From positions 1-39,651 of the forward strand of contig CALEPT010000103.1 of NCBI GenBank assembly GCA_937910385.1: 39,651 nucleotides of DNA, written 5' to 3'. Positions 15,947 through 23,170 of the stretch are shown here, one piece after another. Each line of letters starts with the position of its first letter. The stretch's first letter is position 1. Made by a program: the position numbers and the translations under genes. Under the pieces are notes generated by a model that searched no databases, was not told the origin of the DNA, and saw only the letters and a program-made list of their open reading frames with translations. This DNA is from an uncultured Ruminococcus sp. (GTDB lineage: Bacteria > Bacillota > Clostridia > Oscillospirales > Ruminococcaceae).

Positions 15947-17470
15947 TCATTCAAAAGCGATATCCTTGAGCTCTATCATACCATCGCCGCGGAATACAAG
16001 ATAGACAGGAAAAACTCCGTCGTGAAAGGAAAGCTCAGAGGAAAACTCAGTCCAATTTTCAGCCGGCGATATCGGTACCGTACAGACCGGTTCTCCTTCC
16101 ATAGCGGTATGAACCTGTATAACACCGCTGCCCTGCCCTCTTACGGTGAGGGAAATGCTCTTAACGTTCTCAAAACTGAAATACTTGAATCCGATGAGTG
16201 TGCCGTCTGAAATTTCACCGATATATCGGTCTGTATACCGGCTGACTCCCCCGTCTTCAAGGTCAGCACCTAATGCGGTATCGGAGAAATTACTGTGCGT
16301 GACATTCGGGAAACTCTCGGCGTATATTCTGTTGGAGCCGTGCGGCATATGCCCGTTGCTGATATTACAAGCAATGACCGCCGGATAGCTTCCCCTTCCA
16401 ATGAGCGGAGCTCCGTTGAGTCCGCACGAGGTCATCTCCACCTGACTTATACTGCCGTCTGAAGCTATTCTGATACGCTCGGCACACGCCTGTCTGCTAT
16501 AATCCGATTTATGTGTAAGGCGATGATAAAAAACGTACCATTGCCCGTTGATCTCTATGATACTGCCGTGTGTAGTGCCCGTCATATTGAGCCTGTCGCT
16601 ATCGCTTCTGCCGTCGATACCGACATCTCCGTTAGAAACGATAGTCCCGCCGAAAGCAAAGCCGCCGTCGGGGCGGTCGCTCACGGCATAGCAGAGCTCG
16701 TGGTTCTTCTGAGAGGAGTAGACGAAATAGTACTTATCTCCTACCTTGCGCATGGAGCTTGCCTCAAAAAACTCATGTCCGCCGAAGTCCGCCTCATACG
16801 GGATAATATGCTGAGGCTCGCTCTTTACGGTGAGCATATCGTTCTCAAGAACCGCCATGCACGCGCCGTTCACGTTATCAGGCGTACCCAGCACCTCTTC
16901 ACGGGACTTGTTGTAGCGCTCCATAACGTTCGTGAGCTTTTCTTCATCACGAGCAAGAACATCATTACTCTCGCCCTGATACTGAGTACCGTAATACAGG
17001 CGGATAACTCCGCCATCGTTGAATGCACACGGGTCGAAGCAGACATATTTTTTCATCGGTGAGCCGTCGGGATATCGCACACAGCCAAGGTATTCATACT
17101 TGCCGGCAGGCGTATCACACACTGCAACGCTTATCGGACCGAAGTAGCCTCCAACGCCAAATGCGCCCGACATACAGTAATAGAGGTAGTATCTGCCGTC
17201 GTTGCCTCTTACCACATCGGGAGCGTACATATAGGGGCGCTCTCTGTAGTCGGGGTCTTGCTTCGCAGAGTAGATAACGCCCTCGCAGCGCCAGTCGGAA
17301 AGGTCATCGACCGGCGCCGAATAGACCGTGTAATCGCCCATGCAGAAGGTCTCGCCGCCCTCCTTGTCGCAGGAGCCGTAAAGATAGACCCTGCTGCCGA
17401 AGATATGCGGTTCGCCGTCGGGAATATATGCTTCAAGCGGCAGAAACGGATTAAATGCTTGTTTTTTCAT
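15947..17470 (-). CDS. GH43 family glycosidase (xylosidase/arabinofuranosidase type) with CBM6-like domain
   Basis: 507 residues without a signal peptide, so cytoplasmic. The five-bladed GH43 propeller covers about 8-350, with the expected catalytic carboxylates: general base Asp18 (YIPDGEPH), pKa modulator Asp85 (MYAPDVVR) and general acid Glu236 (FFEASSM). The C-terminal ~125 residues (about 385-507) form a beta-sandwich of the CBM6 type. It probably removes xylose or arabinose from imported hemicellulose oligosaccharides; exact specificity cannot be read from the sequence. The ATG at 17470 lacks a clear ribosome site, only an A/T-rich leader, in contrast to its neighbours. The perfect palindrome GGAACACTGTTCC lies 33 nt upstream. 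It is downstream of glmM on the same strand with a 188-nt gap containing a family B repeat. Confidence 0.9.
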   Translation of the reverse strand: MKKQAFNPFLPLEAYIPDGEPHIFGSRVYLYGSCDKEGGETFCMGDYTVYSAPVDDLSDWRCEGVIYSAKQDPDYRERPYMYAPDVVRGNDGRYYLYYCMSGAFGVGGYFGPISVAVCDTPAGKYEYLGCVRYPDGSPMKKYVCFDPCAFNDGGVIRLYYGTQYQGESNDVLARDEEKLTNVMERYNKSREEVLGTPDNVNGACMAVLENDMLTVKSEPQHIIPYEADFGGHEFFEASSMRKVGDKYYFVYSSQKNHELCYAVSDRPDGGFAFGGTIVSNGDVGIDGRSDSDRLNMTGTTHGSIIEINGQWYVFYHRLTHKSDYSRQACAERIRIASDGSISQVEMTSCGLNGAPLIGRGSYPAVIACNISNGHMPHGSNRIYAESFPNVTHSNFSDTALGADLEDGGVSRYTDRYIGEISDGTLIGFKYFSFENVKSISLTVRGQGSGVIQVHTAMEGEPVCTVPISPAENWTEFSSELSFHDGVFPVYLVFRGDGMIELKDIAFE

Positions 17471-17502
17471 AATAATGTACCATGTTTATTTATTTGCTAT
17501 GC

Positions 17503-17515
17503 GGAACACTGTTCC
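17503..17515. promoter_or_regulatory. Palindrome before the GH43 gene, possible operator
   Basis: GGAACA-C-TGTTCC is a perfect inverted repeat 33 nt from the GH43 start codon. No promoter boxes are clear next to it, so its role as an operator is inferred only from position and symmetry. Confidence 0.35.
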
Positions 17516-17520
17516 CTCGA

Positions 17521-17575
17521 TTCGGCAGGGCGCTATCCCTGCACCTGCAAAAGGATAATTGTCCCTTTTGGATCT
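17521..17575. repeat. Dispersed GC-hairpin repeat B, copy 1
   Basis: Two successive small hairpins, CAGGG/CCCTG (17526-17541) and CAAAAGG/CCTTTTG (17548-17570). They share the wording CTATCCCTGCAC and TGCAAAAGG with the copy at 39470 and CCCTTTTG with the copy at 20930. It lies in the 188-nt space between glmM and the GH43 gene. Confidence 0.6.
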
Positions 17576-17658
17576 AATTTTATACAGCCGCTAACAAGCT
17601 CGTTCAGTCCTCGCGGAACTTAAACTCTGCTTCTGATACGGCAATAAAATCGAGTTGT

Positions 17659-19044
17659 TTAAACAGTGTGACCATTCTTTTTAATGATATCCACAACGGA
17701 ATCAACGTATTTACGGCATGTCTCCTCATTTTCAGCCTCGACCATCACGCGGACAACGGGCTCTGTACCGCTCTCGCGGACAAGAATGCGGCCGGTCTCT
17801 CCGAGAGCTGAGGATGCAGCTGCTACAGCTGCCTGCACCTCGGGATCGGACTGTGCAGCAGTCTTATCCTTGACTCTTACATTTTCAAGCACCTGCGGAT
17901 ATACCGTAAACGGAGCCGCAAGCTCGCTGAGCTTCTTTTCGCACGACATTATGACCTGCATTATTTTGAGGCTGGTAAGAATTCCGTCGCCTGTAGAGGC
18001 ATATTTCGAGAAGATTATGTGTCCCGACTGCTCTCCTCCGAGGCAGCAGTCGTGCTCCTTCATATATTCATAAACATATTTATCGCCGACTGCGGTCTTT
18101 GCGTACCCGATACCGAGCTCGTCAAACGCCTTATAAAGCCCGAAATTTGACATCACAGTAGTAACTACAGTATTGTTGAGAAGCCTGCCTCTCTCCTTCA
18201 TATAGCGCCCGTATATATACAGGATATGATCGCCGCTGATGATATTTCCCTTTTCATCAACACACAAGCAGCGGTCAGCGTCACCGTCGTATGCAAAGCC
18301 TGCATCGAGGTGATTTTCTACTACAAATTTTTGCAGCACTTCAATATGGGTCGAGCCCGCATTATTGTTGATATTCGTGCCGTTCGGCTCTGCATTGATG
18401 ACATGAGTCTCTGCACCGAGAGCTTCAAAAACGGCTTTAGCGATAGTCCACGAAGCTCCGTTTGCACAATCGAGGCCTATCTTCATGCCCCTGAACGAAT
18501 ACATTCCCAGGGAAATAAGGTATCCCACATAGCGGTTTCTGCCTGCAATATAATCGACCGTCCGTCCGATCTTTTCGCCCTTCGCAAAGGGGATCTCACC
18601 CATTTTCTCGCCGAAAGCGACAAGCTCGCCGTCGAGATACGCCTCGACGAGTTCTATGACCGAATCCTCCATTTTCTCGCCGTTTCCGTTTATGAGCTTA
18701 AGTCCGTTATCATAGTACGGATTATGGCTCGCAGATATCATTATACCGCAATCAAAGTTATCGACCCTCGAAATATATGCCACCGAGGGAGTAGTAGTTA
18801 CATGCAGAAGATAAGCGTCCGCTCCCGAAGCGGTAAGTCCGCCAACGAGAGAGTATTCAAACATATAGCTTGAACGGCGTGTATCTTTTCCTATCACTAT
18901 ACGCGGAGCAGAATCGTTTCCGCTGCGCCTCTTCATCTCACCGTAATACCAGCCGAGGAAGCGTCCCACCTTGTACGCATGATCGGCTGTAAGATTTTCG
19001 TTGGCAGTTCCCCTGAAACCGTCAGTACCAAAATATTTTCCCAT
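17659..19044 (-). CDS. glmM: Phosphoglucosamine mutase
   Basis: 461 residues. Interconverts glucosamine-6-phosphate and glucosamine-1-phosphate in the cytoplasm, the step before UDP-N-acetylglucosamine for peptidoglycan and other wall polymers. The N-terminus MGKYFGTDGFRGTAN is the family hallmark. The phosphoserine loop is ISASHNP with Ser106, the metal-binding loop DGDADR at 253-258, the sugar-binding loop GEQSGH near 335, and the phosphate-binding loop RESGTEPVVRV near the C-terminus. It is slightly longer than most family members (about 445-450). AAAGGAGA lies 10 nt before the ATG. A strong promoter at 19164-19192 gives a ~110-nt leader. Confidence 0.96.
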   Translation of the reverse strand: MGKYFGTDGFRGTANENLTADHAYKVGRFLGWYYGEMKRRSGNDSAPRIVIGKDTRRSSYMFEYSLVGGLTASGADAYLLHVTTTPSVAYISRVDNFDCGIMISASHNPYYDNGLKLINGNGEKMEDSVIELVEAYLDGELVAFGEKMGEIPFAKGEKIGRTVDYIAGRNRYVGYLISLGMYSFRGMKIGLDCANGASWTIAKAVFEALGAETHVINAEPNGTNINNNAGSTHIEVLQKFVVENHLDAGFAYDGDADRCLCVDEKGNIISGDHILYIYGRYMKERGRLLNNTVVTTVMSNFGLYKAFDELGIGYAKTAVGDKYVYEYMKEHDCCLGGEQSGHIIFSKYASTGDGILTSLKIMQVIMSCEKKLSELAAPFTVYPQVLENVRVKDKTAAQSDPEVQAAVAAASSALGETGRILVRESGTEPVVRVMVEAENEETCRKYVDSVVDIIKKNGHTV

Positions 19045-19163
19045 TTTGTATATATCTCCTTTATTGCCGCCACGCCTGCAAGCGCCTTTTCAGCACGCCC
19101 GGCGGAGCGATATGATCTGTACTCGACCTCTTTATATGATCGCGGTCAGTCCCAGTCTATATT

Positions 19164-19192
19164 ATTATATCACTTTAGACAAAATACGTCAA
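19164..19192 (-). promoter_or_regulatory. Sigma-A promoter of glmM
   Basis: On the minus strand TTGACG (19187-19192), a 17-bp spacer and consensus TATAAT (19164-19169). It directly follows the terminator of the upstream AIM24-family gene. Confidence 0.85.
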
Positions 19193-19193
19193 C

Positions 19194-19241
19194 AAAAAAA
19201 GCATAATTTCAGGGCTGAACATATCAAGCTCAGCCCTGAAA
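19194..19241 (-). terminator. Rho-independent terminator of the AIM24-family gene
   Basis: On the minus strand TTTCAGGGCTGA and TCAGCCCTGAAA form a perfect 12-bp stem with an 11-nt loop, followed a few bases later by seven Ts. It lies 14 nt after the stop codon at 19255. Confidence 0.85.
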
Positions 19242-19254
19242 CATCATCAGTATC

Positions 19255-20091
19255 TTATTTGAACAGACCTGCGACCGCGCCGACTGCTCCGCTTGTTGTG
19301 TTGCCGGTAGCAGTAGCTGTCGCAAGCGTCTTTGTGGAAGCCACACAGCTCATCAGAACTGTGCCCGTGCCTCTGTAGACGTTGACCAGTCCCTCGCCGC
19401 TTACAGCAGAGCCAAGAAGCGACTTTGTGGACTTTTCAACAGTGAATTCGAGGCTGTCAGACCAGCATACTGCAAGACTTCCGTCTATCCTGAGCTCATC
19501 GTTTGTCAGATCAACCTGTATAAGCTCTGCCTCGGGAACGTTGCTTTCAAGAGCAACAACACCCTGTCCGGTGAAAACCATATTGAACAGACCCTCACTG
19601 CCGAGAAGCGCAGAGGAAACATTCTTTCTTGAAATAACATTATGCTGGACCGAACCGTCGCAGGCAAGGAACATACCGTCCTCGATAACGAGACCGCCCC
19701 GCCACTGGCTGAGGTCTTTGAGGATTATGTGCTTATATGTAGGCTCAAGAACGAGAACGCCTGCGCCGGTATATGTGGGCTTTGCGGCTGATTCATTTGT
19801 AACAACGCCCTTGAAGGCTTTTTTCATAAAATCGCCAACGCCCTTGACGCCGCTGTCCATACGGACATTTCCGGCTGTCCACTGCATAGCGCCTGCCTGT
19901 GTTACGATAGCATTATTTCCGTTCAGGTCGCAGACCACCTGTCTGCGGCGAACGTTCATCTTACTCATAAAATACTGCGAAGTAGCGTTGCTTGAATTGA
20001 CGCTGAGATCCGCAGCATATTCCAGAACATGGAAAAATCCGAGATCGTTGATGAACTTTCGGTTTTCATTCTGAAGATTAGTGATGTTCAT
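19255..20091 (-). CDS. AIM24 family protein
   Basis: 278 residues, no signal peptide or membrane segment. The middle and C-terminal parts match the AIM24 family (bacterial members of the TIGR00266 type): Gly-rich beta strands such as TYTGAGVLVLEPTYKHI, DGMFLACDGSVQ and GEGLVNVYRGTGTVLMS form a trimeric double-stranded beta-helix-like fold. The ~40-residue N-terminal stretch before MSKMNVRRRQ is less conserved. The biochemical role of bacterial AIM24 proteins is not settled; the mitochondrial namesake affects inner-membrane organisation. The start is preceded by GGGAGGAAC. It is monocistronic, with its own terminator, and lies divergent to a lipoprotein gene. Confidence 0.9.
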   Translation of the reverse strand: MNITNLQNENRKFINDLGFFHVLEYAADLSVNSSNATSQYFMSKMNVRRRQVVCDLNGNNAIVTQAGAMQWTAGNVRMDSGVKGVGDFMKKAFKGVVTNESAAKPTYTGAGVLVLEPTYKHIILKDLSQWRGGLVIEDGMFLACDGSVQHNVISRKNVSSALLGSEGLFNMVFTGQGVVALESNVPEAELIQVDLTNDELRIDGSLAVCWSDSLEFTVEKSTKSLLGSAVSGEGLVNVYRGTGTVLMSCVASTKTLATATATGNTTSGAVGAVAGLFK

Positions 20092-20302
20092 AAATCAAGT
20101 TCCTCCCTGTGCGGCTTATTTGCCGATCTATATTTCTGATATTAAGCTGTAATAATGCAGCTTATGTAATATTGTAGCATACGCTTATGAATATTCTGTT
20201 AAATTTATGTAAACCTTACACATTTTTTCTTGCTTCTTGAAAGATATTATCCAAAAAGCCACACCGATCATCTGGTAACATCAGCTTCTTTTCGTCTCTG
20301 CC

Positions 20303-20331
20303 TTGCTTTTTCCATTAAAATATGATACAAT
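20303..20331 (+). promoter_or_regulatory. Promoter of the lipoprotein gene
   Basis: TTGCTT (20303-20308), a 17-bp spacer and TACAAT (20326-20331), about 30 nt before the ATG at 20362. The leader is short and includes the ribosome site GGGAGGG. Confidence 0.7.
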
Positions 20332-20361
20332 GTTAAGAAAGATTCTTAAGGGAGGGATCCT

Positions 20362-20877
20362 ATGAAAATGAGAAGATATGTTCTGGCTCTGCTGCTGACC
20401 ATAACAGCCGTTATTTCATGCATAATAGCAGGCTGCACAGATAACAGCGAAAGTCCCGAACCGTCTTATCCCGCTGTGGTAACACAGGCTAAGACGACCG
20501 CCGACAAAACGGCTGCCGCTCCCACAACAGCTGAACTCACCGAGGAAAATACCACCGCTGCCGAAACAGAAACGGAAGCGGCGGCTGAAGCTTACGTGGA
20601 GTACCATTTCAGAAGCAGCAAGCTTCTCAACGAGCATTTCGAGAAGCATGGCGGCGAGTTCGCTGATGATTTCGGCTACGCCACCGCTGCCGAGTACGAA
20701 AAGGGAGCAAGCGACGTCATCAATAACCCCGAAGCTCTTTTCAAATATGAAGCCGATGACGGCGACGGCGTTTATTACATTGAGAACACCAACGAGTTCG
20801 TCATACTCTCCACGGACGGATATATAAGGACATATTTCCGCCCGAGCAGCGGCAAAAAATACTTTGACAGGCAATAG
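20362..20877 (+). CDS. Putative lipoprotein, unknown function
   Basis: 171 residues. A lipoprotein signal peptide ends in the lipobox IAGC with Cys25 as the lipidated residue. A Thr/Ala/Glu-rich linker (about 30-75) resembles the linkers of the other secreted proteins in this window. The C-terminal ~95 residues (VEYHFRSSKLLNEHFEKHG to the end) form a small mixed alpha/beta domain I do not recognise from memory. It includes YATAAEYEKGASDVI and ends with a segment reading FVILSTDGYIRTYFRP, a pattern common in small pseudo-RNase/hydrolase-like exported domains of clostridia; that comparison is tentative. Start chosen by GGGAGGG 6 nt upstream. It stands alone between its promoter and a strong hairpin. 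Confidence 0.85.
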   Translation: MKMRRYVLALLLTITAVISCIIAGCTDNSESPEPSYPAVVTQAKTTADKTAAAPTTAELTEENTTAAETETEAAAEAYVEYHFRSSKLLNEHFEKHGGEFADDFGYATAAEYEKGASDVINNPEALFKYEADDGDGVYYIENTNEFVILSTDGYIRTYFRPSSGKKYFDRQ

Positions 20878-20887
20878 TAACGCTAAG

Positions 20888-20909
20888 CGGACGGACAAAT
20901 GTCCGTCCG
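20888..20909 (+). terminator. Hairpin after the lipoprotein gene, probable terminator
   Basis: CGGACGGAC-AAAT-GTCCGTCCG is a perfect 9-bp stem 10 nt after the stop codon. It is followed by TAGGATTTATTTTA, a loose T-rich tract rather than a strict T-run. Confidence 0.6.
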
Positions 20910-20929
20910 TAGGATTTATTTTATGGCGG

Positions 20930-21040
20930 CTATGCCCCATACCCCCGCAAAAGGGACCTTGTCCCTTTTGAACCCCATTCCACGCTCCCACTCACAATCT
21001 CTCTCACTCTGTACTAATCGGTCAGCCGCTCTCCGCTCAT
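20930..21040. repeat. Dispersed GC-hairpin repeat B, copy 2
   Basis: Contains the perfect 10-bp hairpin CAAAAGGGAC-CTT-GTCCCTTTTG (20948-20970), then AACCCC, CACGCTCCCACTCACAA and CCGCTCTCCGCT in the same order as the copy at the right end of the window (39470-39640). It occupies most of the space between the lipoprotein gene and uvrC. Confidence 0.7.
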
Positions 21041-21100
21041 CGGAAATTACAACTGCAGCGGCGCACTTATGCGTCCGCCTGTCACCTTGAAAGGATAAAA

Positions 21101-22924
21101 ATGAACCCACGTCTCCCTTATCTGCGTGAAAAGACCTCGAAGCTTACAAGCTCCCCGGGGGTATACATCATGAAAAACAAAGCCCTTGAAATAATATACA
21201 TCGGCAAGGCAAAAAACCTGAGAAACCGCGTGACGAGCTATTTCCGCGAGAATCCCGACCATACTCCCAAGGTCGCGGCAATGGTCTCGAACGTGTACGA
21301 TTACGACTATATCGTCGTAGACAGCGAATACGAAGCACTGCTGCTCGAATGCAGCCTCATCAAGCAGCACAAGCCCAAGTACAATATCCTCCTGAAGGAC
21401 GACAAGGGCTACCATTATATCCGCATTTCGGATGAGGAATATCCGCGTATCACCGCCGAAAAGAACACTAAGCAGGCGGGACAGTACCTTGGTCCGTACA
21501 CAAGCGGCTTTGTCACCAAGCAGGCAGTCAGCGAGGCTAACCGCGTGTTCATGCTGCCGACCTGCCGAAAAAAATTCCCGCAGGACTTCGGCAAGGGACG
21601 TCCCTGCCTGAATTACCACATCAAGACCTGCATGGGAGTCTGCCGGGGCAAAATAAGCTCCGAGAGCTATTCGGCGACGGTCCGGCAGGCAGTGGACTTC
21701 ATTAAAAACGGCAGCACCGAGTCCATAGAACGCATGGAGAGCGAAATGAACGAGGCGGCAGAAAGGCTTGATTTCGAGAAAGCCGCCATGCTGCGCGACA
21801 GGATAACAGCTGTTAAAAAAGCGTCGGAAAAACAGAAAATAATCAACTTCGGCGTGGATTCGGCAGATATAATCGCCTCTGCCGAGTTCTATGACGGAAT
21901 GTACATCTCGGTGCTTATGTACCGCAGCGGCAGGCTGTTCGACAAGGCGGTCTTTGAATTGGAGCTTTCCGACGACGGAGAGGATATCCTCAGCCGCTTC
22001 ATGACACAGTTCTACTACGGCAAGACCGATATCCCCAAAATCGTGATATTGGAGCAGCTCCCGCGTGACGAGGAACTCATAACCGAGCTTCTTGAAAAGC
22101 AGTCGGGACATAGGGTCGCCCTGCATGTTCCGCAAAAGGGGCGGCAGGCGGAGCTGCTTCGGCTCGCCAAGAACAACAGTGCAGAGTACGCCGCGCTGAA
22201 GAACGACCGCACGGGCAAGGAGGTCATTGCACTTGAAGAGCTGGGGAGGAGTCTCGGACTTGAAAAGCCGCCGAAATACATCGAGGCATATGATATCTCG
22301 AACCTCTCGTCGGAGTCAATGGTCGCGGGAATGGTCGTTTTCGAGGACGGACGACCGCTAAAAAAGGCATACAAGCGCTTCACGATAAAGCAGCAGGAGC
22401 AGCAGAACGACTACGGAAGTATGCAGGAGGTACTGAGGCGCAGACTTATGCACATAGTAAGCGGAGAGGGTGACGAGCACTTCACACGGACTCCTGACCT
22501 TATCCTACTCGACGGCGGCAAGGGACACGTAAACGCTATAGCTCCTATAATGCGCGAGCTCGGGCTTAGAATACCGCTTTTCGGCATGGTCAAGGACAAC
22601 AAGCACCGCACCCGTGCTATAGCTACGGGCGGCAGAGAGATACAGATAAACGGGATAAGATCTGCATTCGATCTCGTTACGCGCATACAGGACGAGGTAC
22701 ACCGCTATTCAGTCAGCTATATGCATTCGAAGCACAACAAGAAGACCTATACCTCCGAGCTGACTGCGGTCAGGGGAATAGGCGAGAAAAAGGCTGCAAA
22801 GCTCATGATAGCTTACAAGACCAAGGAGAAACTGAAACAAGCTTCCCCCGAGGAGCTTGCCTCCGCTGCGGGAGTAAATATCGACACGGCGCACGAGCTT
22901 TGGAAAGTAATAAAAGAAATGTAA
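21101..22924 (+). CDS. uvrC: Excinuclease ABC subunit C
   Basis: 607 residues. UvrC makes both incisions in nucleotide excision repair, working with UvrA and UvrB. The GIY-YIG nuclease domain is at the N-terminus (SSPGVYIMKNK and IIYIGKAKNLRNRV, about 17-46). The UVR helix that binds UvrB lies near 205-235 (EAAERLDFEKAAMLRDRI). The C-terminal RNase-H-like nuclease covers about 345-530 (EAYDISNLSSESMVAGMVVF, LLDGGKGHVNA), followed by tandem helix-hairpin-helix motifs (AVRGIGEKKAAKLM and SAAGVNIDTA). Length is normal for the family. GAAAGGA precedes the ATG. uvrA and uvrB are not in the window. A family B repeat fills the upstream space and repeat A follows the stop. Confidence 0.97.
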   Translation: MNPRLPYLREKTSKLTSSPGVYIMKNKALEIIYIGKAKNLRNRVTSYFRENPDHTPKVAAMVSNVYDYDYIVVDSEYEALLLECSLIKQHKPKYNILLKDDKGYHYIRISDEEYPRITAEKNTKQAGQYLGPYTSGFVTKQAVSEANRVFMLPTCRKKFPQDFGKGRPCLNYHIKTCMGVCRGKISSESYSATVRQAVDFIKNGSTESIERMESEMNEAAERLDFEKAAMLRDRITAVKKASEKQKIINFGVDSADIIASAEFYDGMYISVLMYRSGRLFDKAVFELELSDDGEDILSRFMTQFYYGKTDIPKIVILEQLPRDEELITELLEKQSGHRVALHVPQKGRQAELLRLAKNNSAEYAALKNDRTGKEVIALEELGRSLGLEKPPKYIEAYDISNLSSESMVAGMVVFEDGRPLKKAYKRFTIKQQEQQNDYGSMQEVLRRRLMHIVSGEGDEHFTRTPDLILLDGGKGHVNAIAPIMRELGLRIPLFGMVKDNKHRTRAIATGGREIQINGIRSAFDLVTRIQDEVHRYSVSYMHSKHNKKTYTSELTAVRGIGEKKAAKLMIAYKTKEKLKQASPEELASAAGVNIDTAHELWKVIKEM

Positions 22925-22936
22925 AAAACGGACTTT

Positions 22937-23031
22937 GTCAGCTTCCCTTAGCGGAAAAAGCGGGTTACCGAGCCTGAAATAACGGGCTCGGTAATTTTAT
23001 GCCACGATTTCGCCAAAGGGAGGCTCCCCTT
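22937..23031 (+). repeat. Dispersed palindromic repeat A, copy 2 (full length)
   Basis: The inner hairpin has a perfect 10-bp stem TTACCGAGCC (22965-22974) with 22985-22994 and a 10-nt loop. The outer arms AGCTTCCCTTAGCGG (from 22940) and CGCCAAAGGGAGGCT (23011-23025) pair imperfectly, so the whole ~95 bp could fold as one long hairpin. It starts 13 nt after the uvrC stop codon and probably serves as its transcription end. Confidence 0.88.
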
Positions 23032-23076
23032 ACAGTGTCCGTTTTTTCGCTGTCCTGTATCATACCCACACGCAAT

Positions 23077-23136
23077 GTTAAATTCAGGTTAAATAAAGGT
23101 GAAATATATTGACTGCAAAAAAAAATCGTCTATAAT
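23077..23136 (+). promoter_or_regulatory. Promoter with Pho-box-like direct repeats before the phosphate transporter
   Basis: Three direct repeats with an exact 11-nt period, GTTAAAT (23077), GTTAAAT (23088) and GTGAAAT (23099), lie directly before -35 TTGACT (23109-23114), a 16-bp spacer and -10 TATAAT (23131-23136). Eleven-nucleotide direct repeats of TTAAC-like half-sites just before or over the -35 box are the hallmark of PhoB/PhoP binding sites. The downstream gene is a phosphate transporter, which fits. Confidence 0.7.
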
Positions 23137-23170
23137 TAGAATTGAGATAATTTATCAAGGAGATATTATT

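Noticed and set aside
19045..19160. Riboswitch or ribozyme in the ~110-nt glmM leader
   Set aside because: glmS, not glmM, carries the known ribozyme, and no conserved core or pairing pattern could be seen.
21047..22135. A 362-codon minus-strand frame opposite uvrC
   Set aside because: The plus strand encodes an intact UvrC with all domains; the opposite frame has no ribosome site and His/Arg-rich low-complexity composition typical of antisense frames.
22937..23031. Repeat A as an integron attC site because of its imperfect long palindrome
   Set aside because: No core sites of the GTTRRRY type at the ends, no integrase and no cassette-like neighbours; copies are at ordinary gene ends.
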